From assembly GCA_018821745.1 (NCBI GenBank), contig JAHJLU010000532.1, positions 1 to 5,822 on the forward strand: 5,822 nucleotides of DNA. Reading direction: 5' to 3'. Positions 1 to 5,822 of the stretch are shown piece after piece. The stretch is from Myxococcota bacterium. GTDB lineage: Bacteria; Myxococcota_A; Polyangia; HGW-17. Under the pieces are notes generated by a model, which ran no database searches, was not told the origin of the DNA, and saw only the letters and a list, made by a program, of their open reading frames with translations. Each line of letters opens with the position of its first letter. The stretch's first letter is position 1. A program made the translations under genes and the position numbers.

Positions 1-804
1 CACGGTGCGATGTGGTTCACCATTAGAAAGATCCACGAGAACCACCACTTCTATCCCAAAAAACTCTGGCCCGAAACGCCCCTTCTCCTCTTCTCACGGC
101 ACTGGATGCTCTGGCTCACGGCGCTGAGTGCCATGGTGTATCATATGCTCCAACGTGGCCCGGGCCGCCGGACCCTGTTCTGGGGGCTCATGGCCGTCAC
201 CGGTTTTTTCGCCGCGGCCCTGGGCAGCGCCACCGAGTGGGCCCATACAAATGCCCGGCTCCCCGCCTCCCTCTTCATCGCCGTTTTTACAGCGGTCTCC
301 CTTGCCGAGGCATCAACCGAATGGAAGGTCAGCCACCGAAGGATCCTGTGGCGGGGTGCCGCGGTGCTGCTTTCATTGCCGCTGTTTGTTCACCTGATCA
401 TCGCCTCACCCTCCCGGGCAGCTCTGCAGCGGGTCACGCCGACCGCCTCCGACTTCCACAAGGCATCGAGATTTATGACGCTTCTGCGATCCCTTCCAAA
501 ACCATTACTCATCCCCTATCACCCATGGTATTCTGTTCTGGCCGGGGGAGAGGGACATTTCCACCTGCACGCACTGAACGACATCCGTGCCGCGGGACGT
601 CCTTCTCCCGCAGGACTCAGAGAAGGGATCCGCTCAGGAAAATGGAAAACCATCGTATATGATCGCCATGGAAGCATATACCATCGTCAAATGCCGGGTC
701 TCACAACCTATTACCGGCGCACACAGGATCTCAAGACCAGGGCACCCCGTACCTTCACGGGAAACCCCTGCAGACCCCGCCATATCTGGGTCCGGCGCAG
801 ATAA
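1..804 (+). CDS. C-terminal part of a polytopic membrane protein, probable GT-C family glycosyltransferase (5' end outside window)
   Basis: The reading frame is open from the first base and ends at TAA 802-804, so this is the 3' part of a larger gene; the ATG at 10 is probably internal. Counting from that Met, hydrophobic segments lie at about 24-48, 56-74, 84-100 and 111-132, followed by a soluble tail of about 130 residues. The tail has a His-Pro-Trp-Tyr motif at 171-174 followed by Leu-Ala-Gly and a His-rich stretch ending in Leu-Asn-Asp, and it finishes with Ile-Trp-Val-Arg-Arg. An Asn followed by Leu-Pro before the third helix, this tail motif and this ending recall GT39/DUF2029-like enzymes, which move a sugar from a polyprenyl-phosphate donor at the outer face of the inner membrane. 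That match is from family memory. The catalytic N-terminal loop (usually with Asp/Glu) is not in the window, so neither activity nor substrate can be judged. The 3' end overlaps the downstream lipoprotein frame, suggesting one operon. Confidence 0.75.
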   Translation, partial: HGAMWFTIRKIHENHHFYPKKLWPETPLLLFSRHWMLWLTALSAMVYHMLQRGPGRRTLFWGLMAVTGFFAAALGSATEWAHTNARLPASLFIAVFTAVSLAEASTEWKVSHRRILWRGAAVLLSLPLFVHLIIASPSRAALQRVTPTASDFHKASRFMTLLRSLPKPLLIPYHPWYSVLAGGEGHFHLHALNDIRAAGRPSPAGLREGIRSGKWKTIVYDRHGSIYHRQMPGLTTYYRRTQDLKTRAPRTFTGNPCRPRHIWVRRR

Positions 805-3800
805 GCGTCGCCCTCTTTATCTCACACTGCTGCTCCTCTTTTTCATTGGATTCCCCACCGCATGTAAAACACCCCCTCCCCCGGTAAAACCTCATCACCC
901 AAAGGTTTCCCTGGAGTCACTCCTCGGCCGGATAGAGCGGGAGGGGAAAACCATACCCTGCACGGTTGTCCACCGTGCTGCCCTCTTTGCCATGTCCCGC
1001 GGGCTGGTTGCGAACCGTCTGGACGCCATTGCCCAGTCTCCCTGCCATGGAGTACTCCCTGTCCGACAATTTACTGCTGCTCTTGTGGCAGACCTCCGCG
1101 GAGGCTCACCCCGGGCCTTTTCCCGGTACCTCCAATATATCGAGGATGGTGACAAAAATGAATTTTCGCACCTCCTTCGGAGCATGGCAGCGTCCCGGCT
1201 CAACCTGTTGCCCATTCCCAACAGCAGCCTGGCCAGAAAACTCACTACCCTGGCGGCCCGATACCCGGAGCTCTCCCTCTACGAGAAGGGACTGAAATGC
1301 TTCGCTGCCATGGGAAAGCCCGTCCCACGAGGGTGGTTTTCCCGCCTGGGGCTCCCCTCCCGCGTGGAAATGTCCAGGCCTCTCCCGGTTGTGGGGCGAC
1401 ACGCCTTTTTCCAGCTCCGTCCCGGCCCCGGTCACAACGGTGCCAGCTCGGTGAATCCTCCTGTCTGGGGTGCGAGAGACGTGCCCGTCGCCCGCTTTAC
1501 CAGGGCCGTGCTCCACTGCGGCGGTCGCACCAGAGTGCTGATTGAGAGCCATGCGCATGGCCCCGGTGTGCTCTTTGTGGATGGCAGCAAAGTCCTCTCC
1601 CAGGATCGGTTTTCCTTCAGCGAGGAGGGACTGGCCCGAAAATCAATTCTCCTGGGAGCAGGAGATCACCCCGTTGCGCTCCTTGCCCTGGAAGACGCGG
1701 ACCACTCGGCGCCCTGGTTCCGGGTGGTGTCCAGCGGGACCTGCCGGTTCGAGCCATCACCACCAAAGAAGACGCCCGCCCCTTTTGGGGCAGCTCCCGG
1801 TGGCCCGCTGAAGGGTCTCTCCCTGTTGACCCGTGCTCTCCATGCCCTCTCTGCGGGGCAATATTTTCACGCCAGACACGGTCTCCGTTTATATGGTTCC
1901 GCAAAGCCCCTGAGCCACTGCTTTGAACTCTATGCCATCAGCAGGGATCCCTCCCTCACACCATTGGCCCGCAGAGCACTGCTCACAAAAATCCTGGGGA
2001 CAACCCCATCCCTGGAGTGCAAGACCCTGTTTCAGGCCCGGCATCTCTTTGAGCGCGGCAGATCCGCCCGGGCGCTGGAGCACCTCTCTTCCCTGAACAC
2101 CTTCGAAGCCCTGTTGCTGAAGGGAGCTGCCCACCGGCGCCTGAAACACTACTCCCTCGCCCGGGCAGCACTCAATGAAGCAATAAAGGGCTCACCCGCG
2201 GATGCCCGGGCCTATTACGGAGCCGCCTTGCTCTACCGGGAGATGGAACAGGTGCAGCCCGAGTACATGCTGTTGCGCAATGCGTGGCTTCTCCGACAGG
2301 ATTCTCTGCTGTTGCCGCGCCTATTAATCCGGATGGGGAAATATGCCGAGGCAGATCTTTACCTGACCGCCATGGACAAGTATATGCCCTTCTCGCCCCT
2401 GCGTCTGTGGGAGCGAATCGCCGTCGCCCGCGGCCTCAACCTGGAAGATCGGGAGATGTCCCTGCTCTCGCAGCTGCGCAAGGGGGGATTTCCCGGGGGG
2501 ATAGCACCGGGCGTGGTGGACCTCCTGGTGGCACGTAAGGGGAAAAGTCAGGCCACGGGGTGGCTGGAGAGCTACCTTGTACGGCACCCGGGTGACATCG
2601 AGGCCATGAACATTTATCTCTTTCTTCGTGTGTCTGCGCCGGAACCACGGGAATCCATCGACACCTTGCGAAAGGAGAAGGGGAGCGGCTTCTCTTCCCG
2701 GGACCACTCAGCGGTCTTTCTTCTCAATGAAACCAGCATCCGCCTCAGCAGCCTTGGCACGGGTTATAAACGAATCCATCGCGTCCTGCGTATTCTCAAT
2801 GAGAAGGGCGCAGACGAGCTGGGCGAGATAGAACTCCCGGAGGACGCGAAGCTCCTGGTGCTCCGCTCCATCAAACCCGATGGCTCCGTATTCTATCCTC
2901 TCATAACCCCCCAGAAGGCCACCCATACCATGCGTAATCTCGCCACAGGAGATCTCCTGGAGCTGGAGTACCTGCTGCCTCTGTCGGGGATCCGCCCGCT
3001 GGGGGCATGGTATGGAGATCCCCATTATTTCGCCCACGGCGCGTTCCCCACGGTCAAATCCCGGCTGATCGTGACCACCCCCGATGCCATGAAGGTCGAG
3101 GCCATCACCACGGGGAGCGTCCCTTCCTCCACTTTGAAGAATCAGAAGGGAATGATCACCCGCACCTACACCTTGTGGTACCTGGACCCGGCCCAGGAGG
3201 AGCTCCGCGCCTTCAATCCCCGGCGCTACCGAAAATCTGTCCGGATAGGGGTGAATCTGACCCCTGCCAACCTGGCGAAGGTACTCCGGGAGCTACCGCC
3301 ATGGTACGGTCACCATTCCCTTGAGATGGATCTGCTCATAGACTCCTCCTGCAAAAATCGCCGGGACCGAAGCTGCGTCTACAGGCTGGCCCGATGGGTC
3401 CAGGAGAACATCTCCCAGGACGCATCCGGGAGTTCTCCCTGGCGCACCTTCCATTCCCGAAGGGGTGATCGCACCATCCTGCTGAGGGACCTTCTGCATC
3501 ACGCAGCGATCGACTCCACCCTCCTCTATGCCAGACCCGCTCGCATGGGTAAACCCAACCTCCGGCTCCCCAGCCCCACCCACCTCGCCCTGCCCCTCTT
3601 GCGATACGGAACAACAGTCTTTGATCTCCGGTCTGCTTTTTTGGCACCGGGGCAGATGGCTCCGGCGTTTGCTGGCGCAATGGCCCTTGAGCCCCGATCT
3701 CTCAAGTGGATCCGACTCCCCGCTCTGGGTCCTCAGCGACAGGAGATTCATGCCACTCTCCGGTTCAACGGCGAGGGTCAGGGCACCTTCCACATCACCG

Positions 3801-4360
3801 ACGAGACCACGGGCTTCCTCTCGGCTCGTCGCCTGGGGACCATCACCAGCAGATCCAGAGCCCACATCGAGCGCGTCTTCACCCGATACCTTATGCATCG
3901 CTTCTATCCCGGCGCTCAGCTTCTCTATCTAACCTACAAGAAGTCTTCGCCCCTGAGACTTGAGTACCGTTTTACAGCCCCATCCATTACCACCCCCTCG
4001 GGCAATCGCCAGTTGGAGATCAAGACCATCCCCTTCCCCTGGGGCCTGGTGCGAAAATTCGCCATCTATAAAAACCGGTCCCAGGACTTCCTCCCCCATT
4101 TCCTCCCCCCGACCACCACCATCCTCACCATTATCCCGCCACGGGGATGGAAGGTGGCCTCCGAGGCCTCCCTCCAGGTGAATTCCCGGTTCGGCAGCCT
4201 CAGCCGCAGCATGAAGGTCATCCCCGACGGGAGAGGTGTTCTGACCATAAAAAAGGTCATCGCCTACCACGCCGTCAAGGCCTCCGAATGGCCCGCATTC
4301 CGCGAATTCATCAAGACCTTCAGTGATTACGAGACCCTCTCCCCGACCATGGTGCGGTAA
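668..4360 (+). CDS. Very large lipoprotein with TPR-like, DUF3857 and transglutaminase-like domains
   Basis: About 1230 residues from ATG 668 to TAA 4358-4360. A Lys-Arg-Arg n-region is followed by a Leu/Phe-rich core and a lipobox-like Phe-Pro-Thr-Ala-Cys, placing the lipidated Cys at residue 66 (TGT 863-865). A Pro-rich linker follows; Lys at +2 is compatible with outer-membrane sorting. Then come an alpha-helical region, a beta-sandwich-like segment (about 276-360, with Val-Asp-Gly), helical repeats with one clear TPR (about 482-530), a DUF3857-like domain (about 687-860), a transglutaminase-like domain (about 890-990) and a beta-rich C-terminal part. In the motif that normally reads Gly-Asp-Cys before a Leu-rich helix, this protein has Gly-Asp-Arg (Arg935); His972 and Asp986 could be the other two triad positions. 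This suggests a binding or scaffold role rather than catalysis. The start is uncertain: ATG 659 and GTG 587 are also in frame, none has a good Shine-Dalgarno, and no ATG, GTG or TTG lies between 668 and the signal core. The gene overlaps the upstream gene by about 137 bp. The partner and substrate are unknown. Confidence 0.9.
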   Translation: MEAYTIVKCRVSQPITGAHRISRPGHPVPSRETPADPAISGSGADKRRPLYLTLLLLFFIGFPTACKTPPPPVKPHHPKVSLESLLGRIEREGKTIPCTVVHRAALFAMSRGLVANRLDAIAQSPCHGVLPVRQFTAALVADLRGGSPRAFSRYLQYIEDGDKNEFSHLLRSMAASRLNLLPIPNSSLARKLTTLAARYPELSLYEKGLKCFAAMGKPVPRGWFSRLGLPSRVEMSRPLPVVGRHAFFQLRPGPGHNGASSVNPPVWGARDVPVARFTRAVLHCGGRTRVLIESHAHGPGVLFVDGSKVLSQDRFSFSEEGLARKSILLGAGDHPVALLALEDADHSAPWFRVVSSGTCRFEPSPPKKTPAPFGAAPGGPLKGLSLLTRALHALSAGQYFHARHGLRLYGSAKPLSHCFELYAISRDPSLTPLARRALLTKILGTTPSLECKTLFQARHLFERGRSARALEHLSSLNTFEALLLKGAAHRRLKHYSLARAALNEAIKGSPADARAYYGAALLYREMEQVQPEYMLLRNAWLLRQDSLLLPRLLIRMGKYAEADLYLTAMDKYMPFSPLRLWERIAVARGLNLEDREMSLLSQLRKGGFPGGIAPGVVDLLVARKGKSQATGWLESYLVRHPGDIEAMNIYLFLRVSAPEPRESIDTLRKEKGSGFSSRDHSAVFLLNETSIRLSSLGTGYKRIHRVLRILNEKGADELGEIELPEDAKLLVLRSIKPDGSVFYPLITPQKATHTMRNLATGDLLELEYLLPLSGIRPLGAWYGDPHYFAHGAFPTVKSRLIVTTPDAMKVEAITTGSVPSSTLKNQKGMITRTYTLWYLDPAQEELRAFNPRRYRKSVRIGVNLTPANLAKVLRELPPWYGHHSLEMDLLIDSSCKNRRDRSCVYRLARWVQENISQDASGSSPWRTFHSRRGDRTILLRDLLHHAAIDSTLLYARPARMGKPNLRLPSPTHLALPLLRYGTTVFDLRSAFLAPGQMAPAFAGAMALEPRSLKWIRLPALGPQRQEIHATLRFNGEGQGTFHITDETTGFLSARRLGTITSRSRAHIERVFTRYLMHRFYPGAQLLYLTYKKSSPLRLEYRFTAPSITTPSGNRQLEIKTIPFPWGLVRKFAIYKNRSQDFLPHFLPPTTTILTIIPPRGWKVASEASLQVNSRFGSLSRSMKVIPDGRGVLTIKKVIAYHAVKASEWPAFREFIKTFSDYETLSPTMVR

Positions 4361-4438
4361 GCCTCGCTCCATGGCACCCGCCCCTAGAGGGAAAGATACC
4401 TCTTCTCCAGGCCCGCCTGACTTCCGTGATAGAGGGAA

Positions 4439-4924
4439 TTACCGGTGTGTTTCGCCTGAGTTGAACAGGTGCATGAGCTGCTCCACGGGGAGCGTGAGGG
4501 TGACCTCGGAGTGCAGGTTGCCGTCTGTATAGAGGGTCCCCTCAAGCTGCAGCTCCTTTGTGTGCCAGCGCACAAGCGTACTGAGCCGGGGCCACAACTT
4601 GAGCCGACAGGACTCACCCGTCTCGGGACTGTTGAAATAGCAATTTATTTCCAAGGGCGAGAGGAAGGGCCTGCCACCCTTAATCTCCCCATGGAGATCC
4701 GCGTTCTCCACAATGGTCTCCATGGAGATCGTCCCGGAGATGACACACTCCGGACCATTGAAGACCCGGCTCACCTCTACCTTGAGATCCATGAACACGG
4801 GAAAGGACTGGGCCATGTGCTCGCCCCGCATGGGGGTATAAAACCCCTCGGCCAGCAAAGAGAAGTGGGAGATCCGATCCGTGATGGAGTTCATTTTTTC
4901 AACGAGGTTCGGGATGATGGCCAT
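4439..4924 (-). CDS. Small beta-rich protein of unknown function (161 residues)
   Basis: The minus-strand frame closes with TAA at 4439-4441. I place the start at ATG 4922-4924 because a strong AAGGAG sits five bases upstream (4930-4935). The frame stays open up to an ATG at 5048-5050, which would add 42 residues, but those upstream starts lack a comparable ribosome site. The product is soluble: no signal peptide, no membrane segment. It has an amphipathic N-terminal helix, a Phe-Tyr-x-Pro-Met-Arg-Gly motif at about 28-34, then alternating hydrophobic beta strands with an Ile-Ser-Gly-Thr-Ile turn and a Gly-Gly pair near the middle. I do not recognise the family. The order of motifs (Met-x-Gly early, Gly-Thr-hydrophobic, Gly-Gly, then a Leu-x-Gly-Thr-Leu strand) faintly recalls the beta-domain that accompanies some GMC-type cholesterol oxidases; this is only a suggestion. 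It converges with the large lipoprotein gene (78 bp between stops) and diverges from the VKOR gene. Confidence 0.8.
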   Translation of the reverse strand: MAIIPNLVEKMNSITDRISHFSLLAEGFYTPMRGEHMAQSFPVFMDLKVEVSRVFNGPECVISGTISMETIVENADLHGEIKGGRPFLSPLEINCYFNSPETGESCRLKLWPRLSTLVRWHTKELQLEGTLYTDGNLHSEVTLTLPVEQLMHLFNSGETHR

Positions 4925-4929
4925 GACTG

Positions 4930-4935
4930 CTCCTT
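4930..4935 (-). promoter_or_regulatory. Ribosome binding site that decides the start of the 161-residue protein
   Basis: On the minus strand this reads AAGGAG, followed by five bases (cagtc) and ATG at 4924. It is a near-perfect Shine-Dalgarno with usual spacing, and it is the reason for preferring this start over the in-frame ATGs at 5002 and 5050. Confidence 0.8.
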
Positions 4936-4944
4936 GGGTTCTCA

Positions 4945-4971
4945 TTTGACGCACCAGTCGTTTTTGACGCA
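4945..4971. repeat. 9-bp direct repeat upstream of the minus-strand gene
   Basis: TTTGACGCA occurs at 4945-4953 and again at 4963-4971, with start-to-start distance 18 bp. The copies lie 21-47 bp upstream of the minus-strand start codon, where a regulator or the ribosome could be affected. The spacing is not a whole number of helical turns, and a repeat this short can arise by chance, so an operator role is only possible. Confidence 0.4.
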
Positions 4972-4997
4972 ATACAGCATAAAAGTCAACTCCCCAT

Positions 4998-5025
4998 ACC
5001 ATAAAGTCTTCACCACCAATTGCAA
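4998..5025 (-). promoter_or_regulatory. Weak sigma-70-like promoter candidate for the 161-residue protein
   Basis: On the minus strand, TTGCAA (5020-5025) and TATGGT (4998-5003) are separated by 16 bp. Each hexamer matches the consensus at four of six positions. It would give a transcript starting near 4990 with a leader of about 65 bases that contains the direct repeat. The match is poor enough that it may be chance. Confidence 0.2.
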
Positions 5026-5040
5026 CCACCGTCCGGGGGT

Positions 5041-5069
5041 ATTTGTTCATTCACTGTTAAAAAACAAAT
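5041..5069. repeat. 7-bp inverted repeat with an extra half-site, operator-like
   Basis: ATTTGTT at 5041-5047 is mirrored by AACAAAT at 5063-5069, with 15 bases between. The second arm is also part of CAAAT-N5-ATTTG (5065-5079), so three related half-sites lie within 39 bp. It is in the middle of the divergent region, where one protein could control both genes. AT-rich sequence makes such matches easy, and no known operator is recognised. Confidence 0.35.
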
Positions 5070-5143
5070 GAACTATTTGCCATCCAACGGAATATTTTTA
5101 CCATTTCACGGTTGTTACGGGGCGGAAACTGTGTAAATCTCCT

Positions 5144-5159
5144 TGGCACGCTGATTGTG
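5144..5159 (+). promoter_or_regulatory. Sigma-54-like -24/-12 promoter candidate for the VKOR gene
   Basis: TGGCAC, five bases, then TTGTG. Against the TGGCAC-N5-TTGC consensus only the C of the -12 GC is changed, to T. Spacing of the two blocks is exact. Transcription would begin near 5170 and give a leader of about 85 bases before the ATG at 5255. Because the -12 GC is the most conserved pair with the -24 GG, the mismatch matters. No enhancer-binding site for an activator is recognised upstream. Confidence 0.35.
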
Positions 5160-5245
5160 CCTTCACTATATCAGAGGTATCATTGGCCCGCCTGTTTCTT
5201 GCAGAAGAAGGCTTTCAACCTTCAGGGCATTGTCTTGCCGCAGCC

Positions 5246-5250
5246 GGAGG
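5246..5250 (+). promoter_or_regulatory. Ribosome binding site of the VKOR gene
   Basis: GGAGG is followed by four bases (aact) and then ATG 5255-5257. It fixes the start of the VKOR protein. Two small hairpins in the leader (GAAGG/CCTTC at 5207-5223 and GGCA/TGCC at 5226-5239) lie just before it, but both are too short to call a regulatory fold. Confidence 0.8.
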
Positions 5251-5254
5251 AACT

Positions 5255-5822
5255 ATGAAAAAGTCTGTGCGAAGAAAAATTCCGTGGATCATTATGCTGG
5301 TTTTTATGCTGGTCGGTCTCGGATTTTCCATCTACCTTACCGTGCTCCATGTAAAAGTATTCACCCAGGCCGGATATGCGGCGGACTCCAGTGTCTGCTC
5401 CATCAGCGAGAAGGTCAACTGTGAGACCGTCGCGGAGAACCCCTACTCGGTCTTCATGGGCGCCCCCGTCTCCATCTGGGGAATCTTCGGCAACCTCCTC
5501 ATGCTCCTGGGAATTTCCCTGGGGATCCGCCATCCCCGCTCAAAAAACGTGCAGCTCTATATGCTCGGGTTTACGGGATTCTCCATCGCGATCAGCCTCC
5601 TCCTCGGGTACATCTCCATCACCAAGATTTCCTCCATCTGCATCTTCTGCTTCGGCACCTACATCATTAACTTTACGGTCTTTTTCCTCCTGCTCTATGT
5701 AATGTTCCGCGAGAAGACCAACCCCTTCTCCCAGATCCCCCTCTTTTTGCGGTGGTCGCTCCAGAAGCTCTACTATTCCATCCCTTTCGTGGTGCTGGGA
5801 ATCGCCGGGGTCGCGGCGCTGG
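5255..5822 (+). CDS. Vitamin K epoxide reductase (VKOR) family protein, disulfide-bond generator (3' end outside window)
   Basis: The frame begins at ATG 5255 behind GGAGG and has no stop before the window end, giving 189 visible residues. Membrane segments lie at about 11-31, 72-91, 101-121 and 129-150, and a fifth starts near 173. The VKOR cysteines are all present: a pair Cys48 and Cys56 in the periplasmic loop after the first helix, and the Cys129-Ile-Phe-Cys132 active site at the start of the fourth helix. The loop contains Ser65 and Gly-Ala-Pro before the second helix, as in the family. Bacterial VKOR proteins oxidise a DsbA-like or thioredoxin-like partner in the periplasm and pass the electrons to quinone, replacing DsbB. 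A fifth helix after the four-helix core is typical of forms fused to a C-terminal thioredoxin or DsbA-like domain, so a fusion is likely but cannot be seen here. It is transcribed away from the small minus-strand gene and seems to start its own transcription unit. Confidence 0.93.
   Translation, partial: MKKSVRRKIPWIIMLVFMLVGLGFSIYLTVLHVKVFTQAGYAADSSVCSISEKVNCETVAENPYSVFMGAPVSIWGIFGNLLMLLGISLGIRHPRSKNVQLYMLGFTGFSIAISLLLGYISITKISSICIFCFGTYIINFTVFFLLLYVMFREKTNPFSQIPLFLRWSLQKLYYSIPFVVLGIAGVAAL

Larger units (their letters stand above)
4925..5254. other. Divergent intergenic regulatory region
   Basis: These 330 bp separate the start of the minus-strand gene from the start of the VKOR gene. The stretch is visibly AT-richer than the flanking genes, especially 5040-5105. 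It holds a 9-bp direct repeat next to the minus-strand gene, a 7-bp inverted repeat near 5041-5069, a weak sigma-70-like candidate on the minus strand and a sigma-54-like element toward VKOR. Frames that cross it on both strands (such as the N-terminal extension of the 161-residue protein) lack ribosome sites and are probably not translated. I see no tRNA, small-RNA signature or strong rho-independent terminator in it. Confidence 0.7.

Noticed and set aside
800..865. Tat-type twin-arginine signal in the lipoprotein (Lys-Arg-Arg-Pro-Leu-Tyr)
   Set aside because: Only the two arginines fit; the Ser/Thr before them and the usual Phe-Leu-Lys after them are missing, so a Sec lipoprotein signal is the simpler reading.
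3293..3898. 201-codon open frame on the minus strand inside the lipoprotein gene
   Set aside because: It lies opposite conserved DUF3857/transglutaminase-like coding sequence, has no ribosome site I could see and reads like an antisense shadow of GC-rich DNA.
4689..4730. 11-bp direct repeat CCATGGAGATC at 4689-4699 and 4720-4730
   Set aside because: It lies inside the minus-strand coding region, is read in two different frames, and includes the palindrome CTCCATGGAG only in one copy; most likely coincidence.
4925..5050. 42-residue N-terminal extension of the minus-strand protein from ATG 5050 or ATG 5002
   Set aside because: Neither start has a good Shine-Dalgarno, while ATG 4924 does; the extension would also cover the direct repeat and the promoter candidate.
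4469..5071. A 200-codon open frame on the + strand, antisense to the small minus-strand gene
   Set aside because: No ribosome site, a composition rich in His and Gly, and it covers the opposite strand of a frame with a strong AAGGAG and a more natural protein sequence; it also runs into the AT-rich intergenic region.
5077..5136. Sigma-70-like hexamers on the + strand (TTGCCA at 5077, TTGTTA at 5112 with TAAATC)
   Set aside because: The first has no -10 at usable spacing, and the second pair has 16-bp spacing but only four and three matches to the consensus hexamers.
5207..5239. Small hairpins in the VKOR leader as a riboswitch or attenuator
   Set aside because: Stems of four to five pairs with no known ligand-binding motif and no T-run are not enough to support a regulatory RNA.

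Overview
The window is chromosomal-looking DNA. It is GC-rich in the genes and clearly AT-richer in the single long intergenic stretch. It looks like a Gram-negative bacterium with an outer-membrane lipoprotein system and a periplasmic disulfide pathway. The combination of a very large lipoprotein with tetratricopeptide-like repeats, a DUF3857 domain and a transglutaminase-like domain, together with a bacterial VKOR homologue, is most familiar from the former Deltaproteobacteria (Desulfobacterota or Myxococcota). That placement is an inference from family knowledge, not from a marker gene.

Layout. Positions 1-804 (+) hold the 3' end of a polytopic membrane protein that resembles the C-terminal half of a GT-C (GT39/DUF2029-like) glycosyltransferase; its start lies outside the window. 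Overlapping its end, 668-4360 (+) encodes a lipoprotein of about 1230 residues: a lipobox at Cys66, an alpha-helical N-terminal part, a beta-sandwich, a TPR-like middle, a DUF3857 domain, and a transglutaminase-like domain whose nucleophile position appears to be Arg. Convergent to it, at 4439-4924 (-), is a small protein of 161 residues of unknown function. A 330-bp divergent regulatory region (4925-5254) follows. It carries a sigma-54-like element, a weak sigma-70-like candidate on the minus strand and two small repeat structures. At 5255 (+) a VKOR-family disulfide-generating membrane protein starts and runs off the window end.

How the genes relate. The glycosyltransferase and the giant lipoprotein overlap on the same strand and are probably cotranscribed, which hints at a shared envelope or glycan task. 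The VKOR gene is a separate transcription unit, divergent from the small minus-strand gene. VKOR would supply disulfides to periplasmic proteins; nothing in the sequence ties it specifically to the lipoprotein.

I found no RNA gene, CRISPR array, transposon or plasmid feature. Nothing here amounts to a clearly new system. The least explained items are the small minus-strand protein, the lipoprotein with the apparently inactive transglutaminase fold and unusual start, and the regulatory layout of the divergent region.
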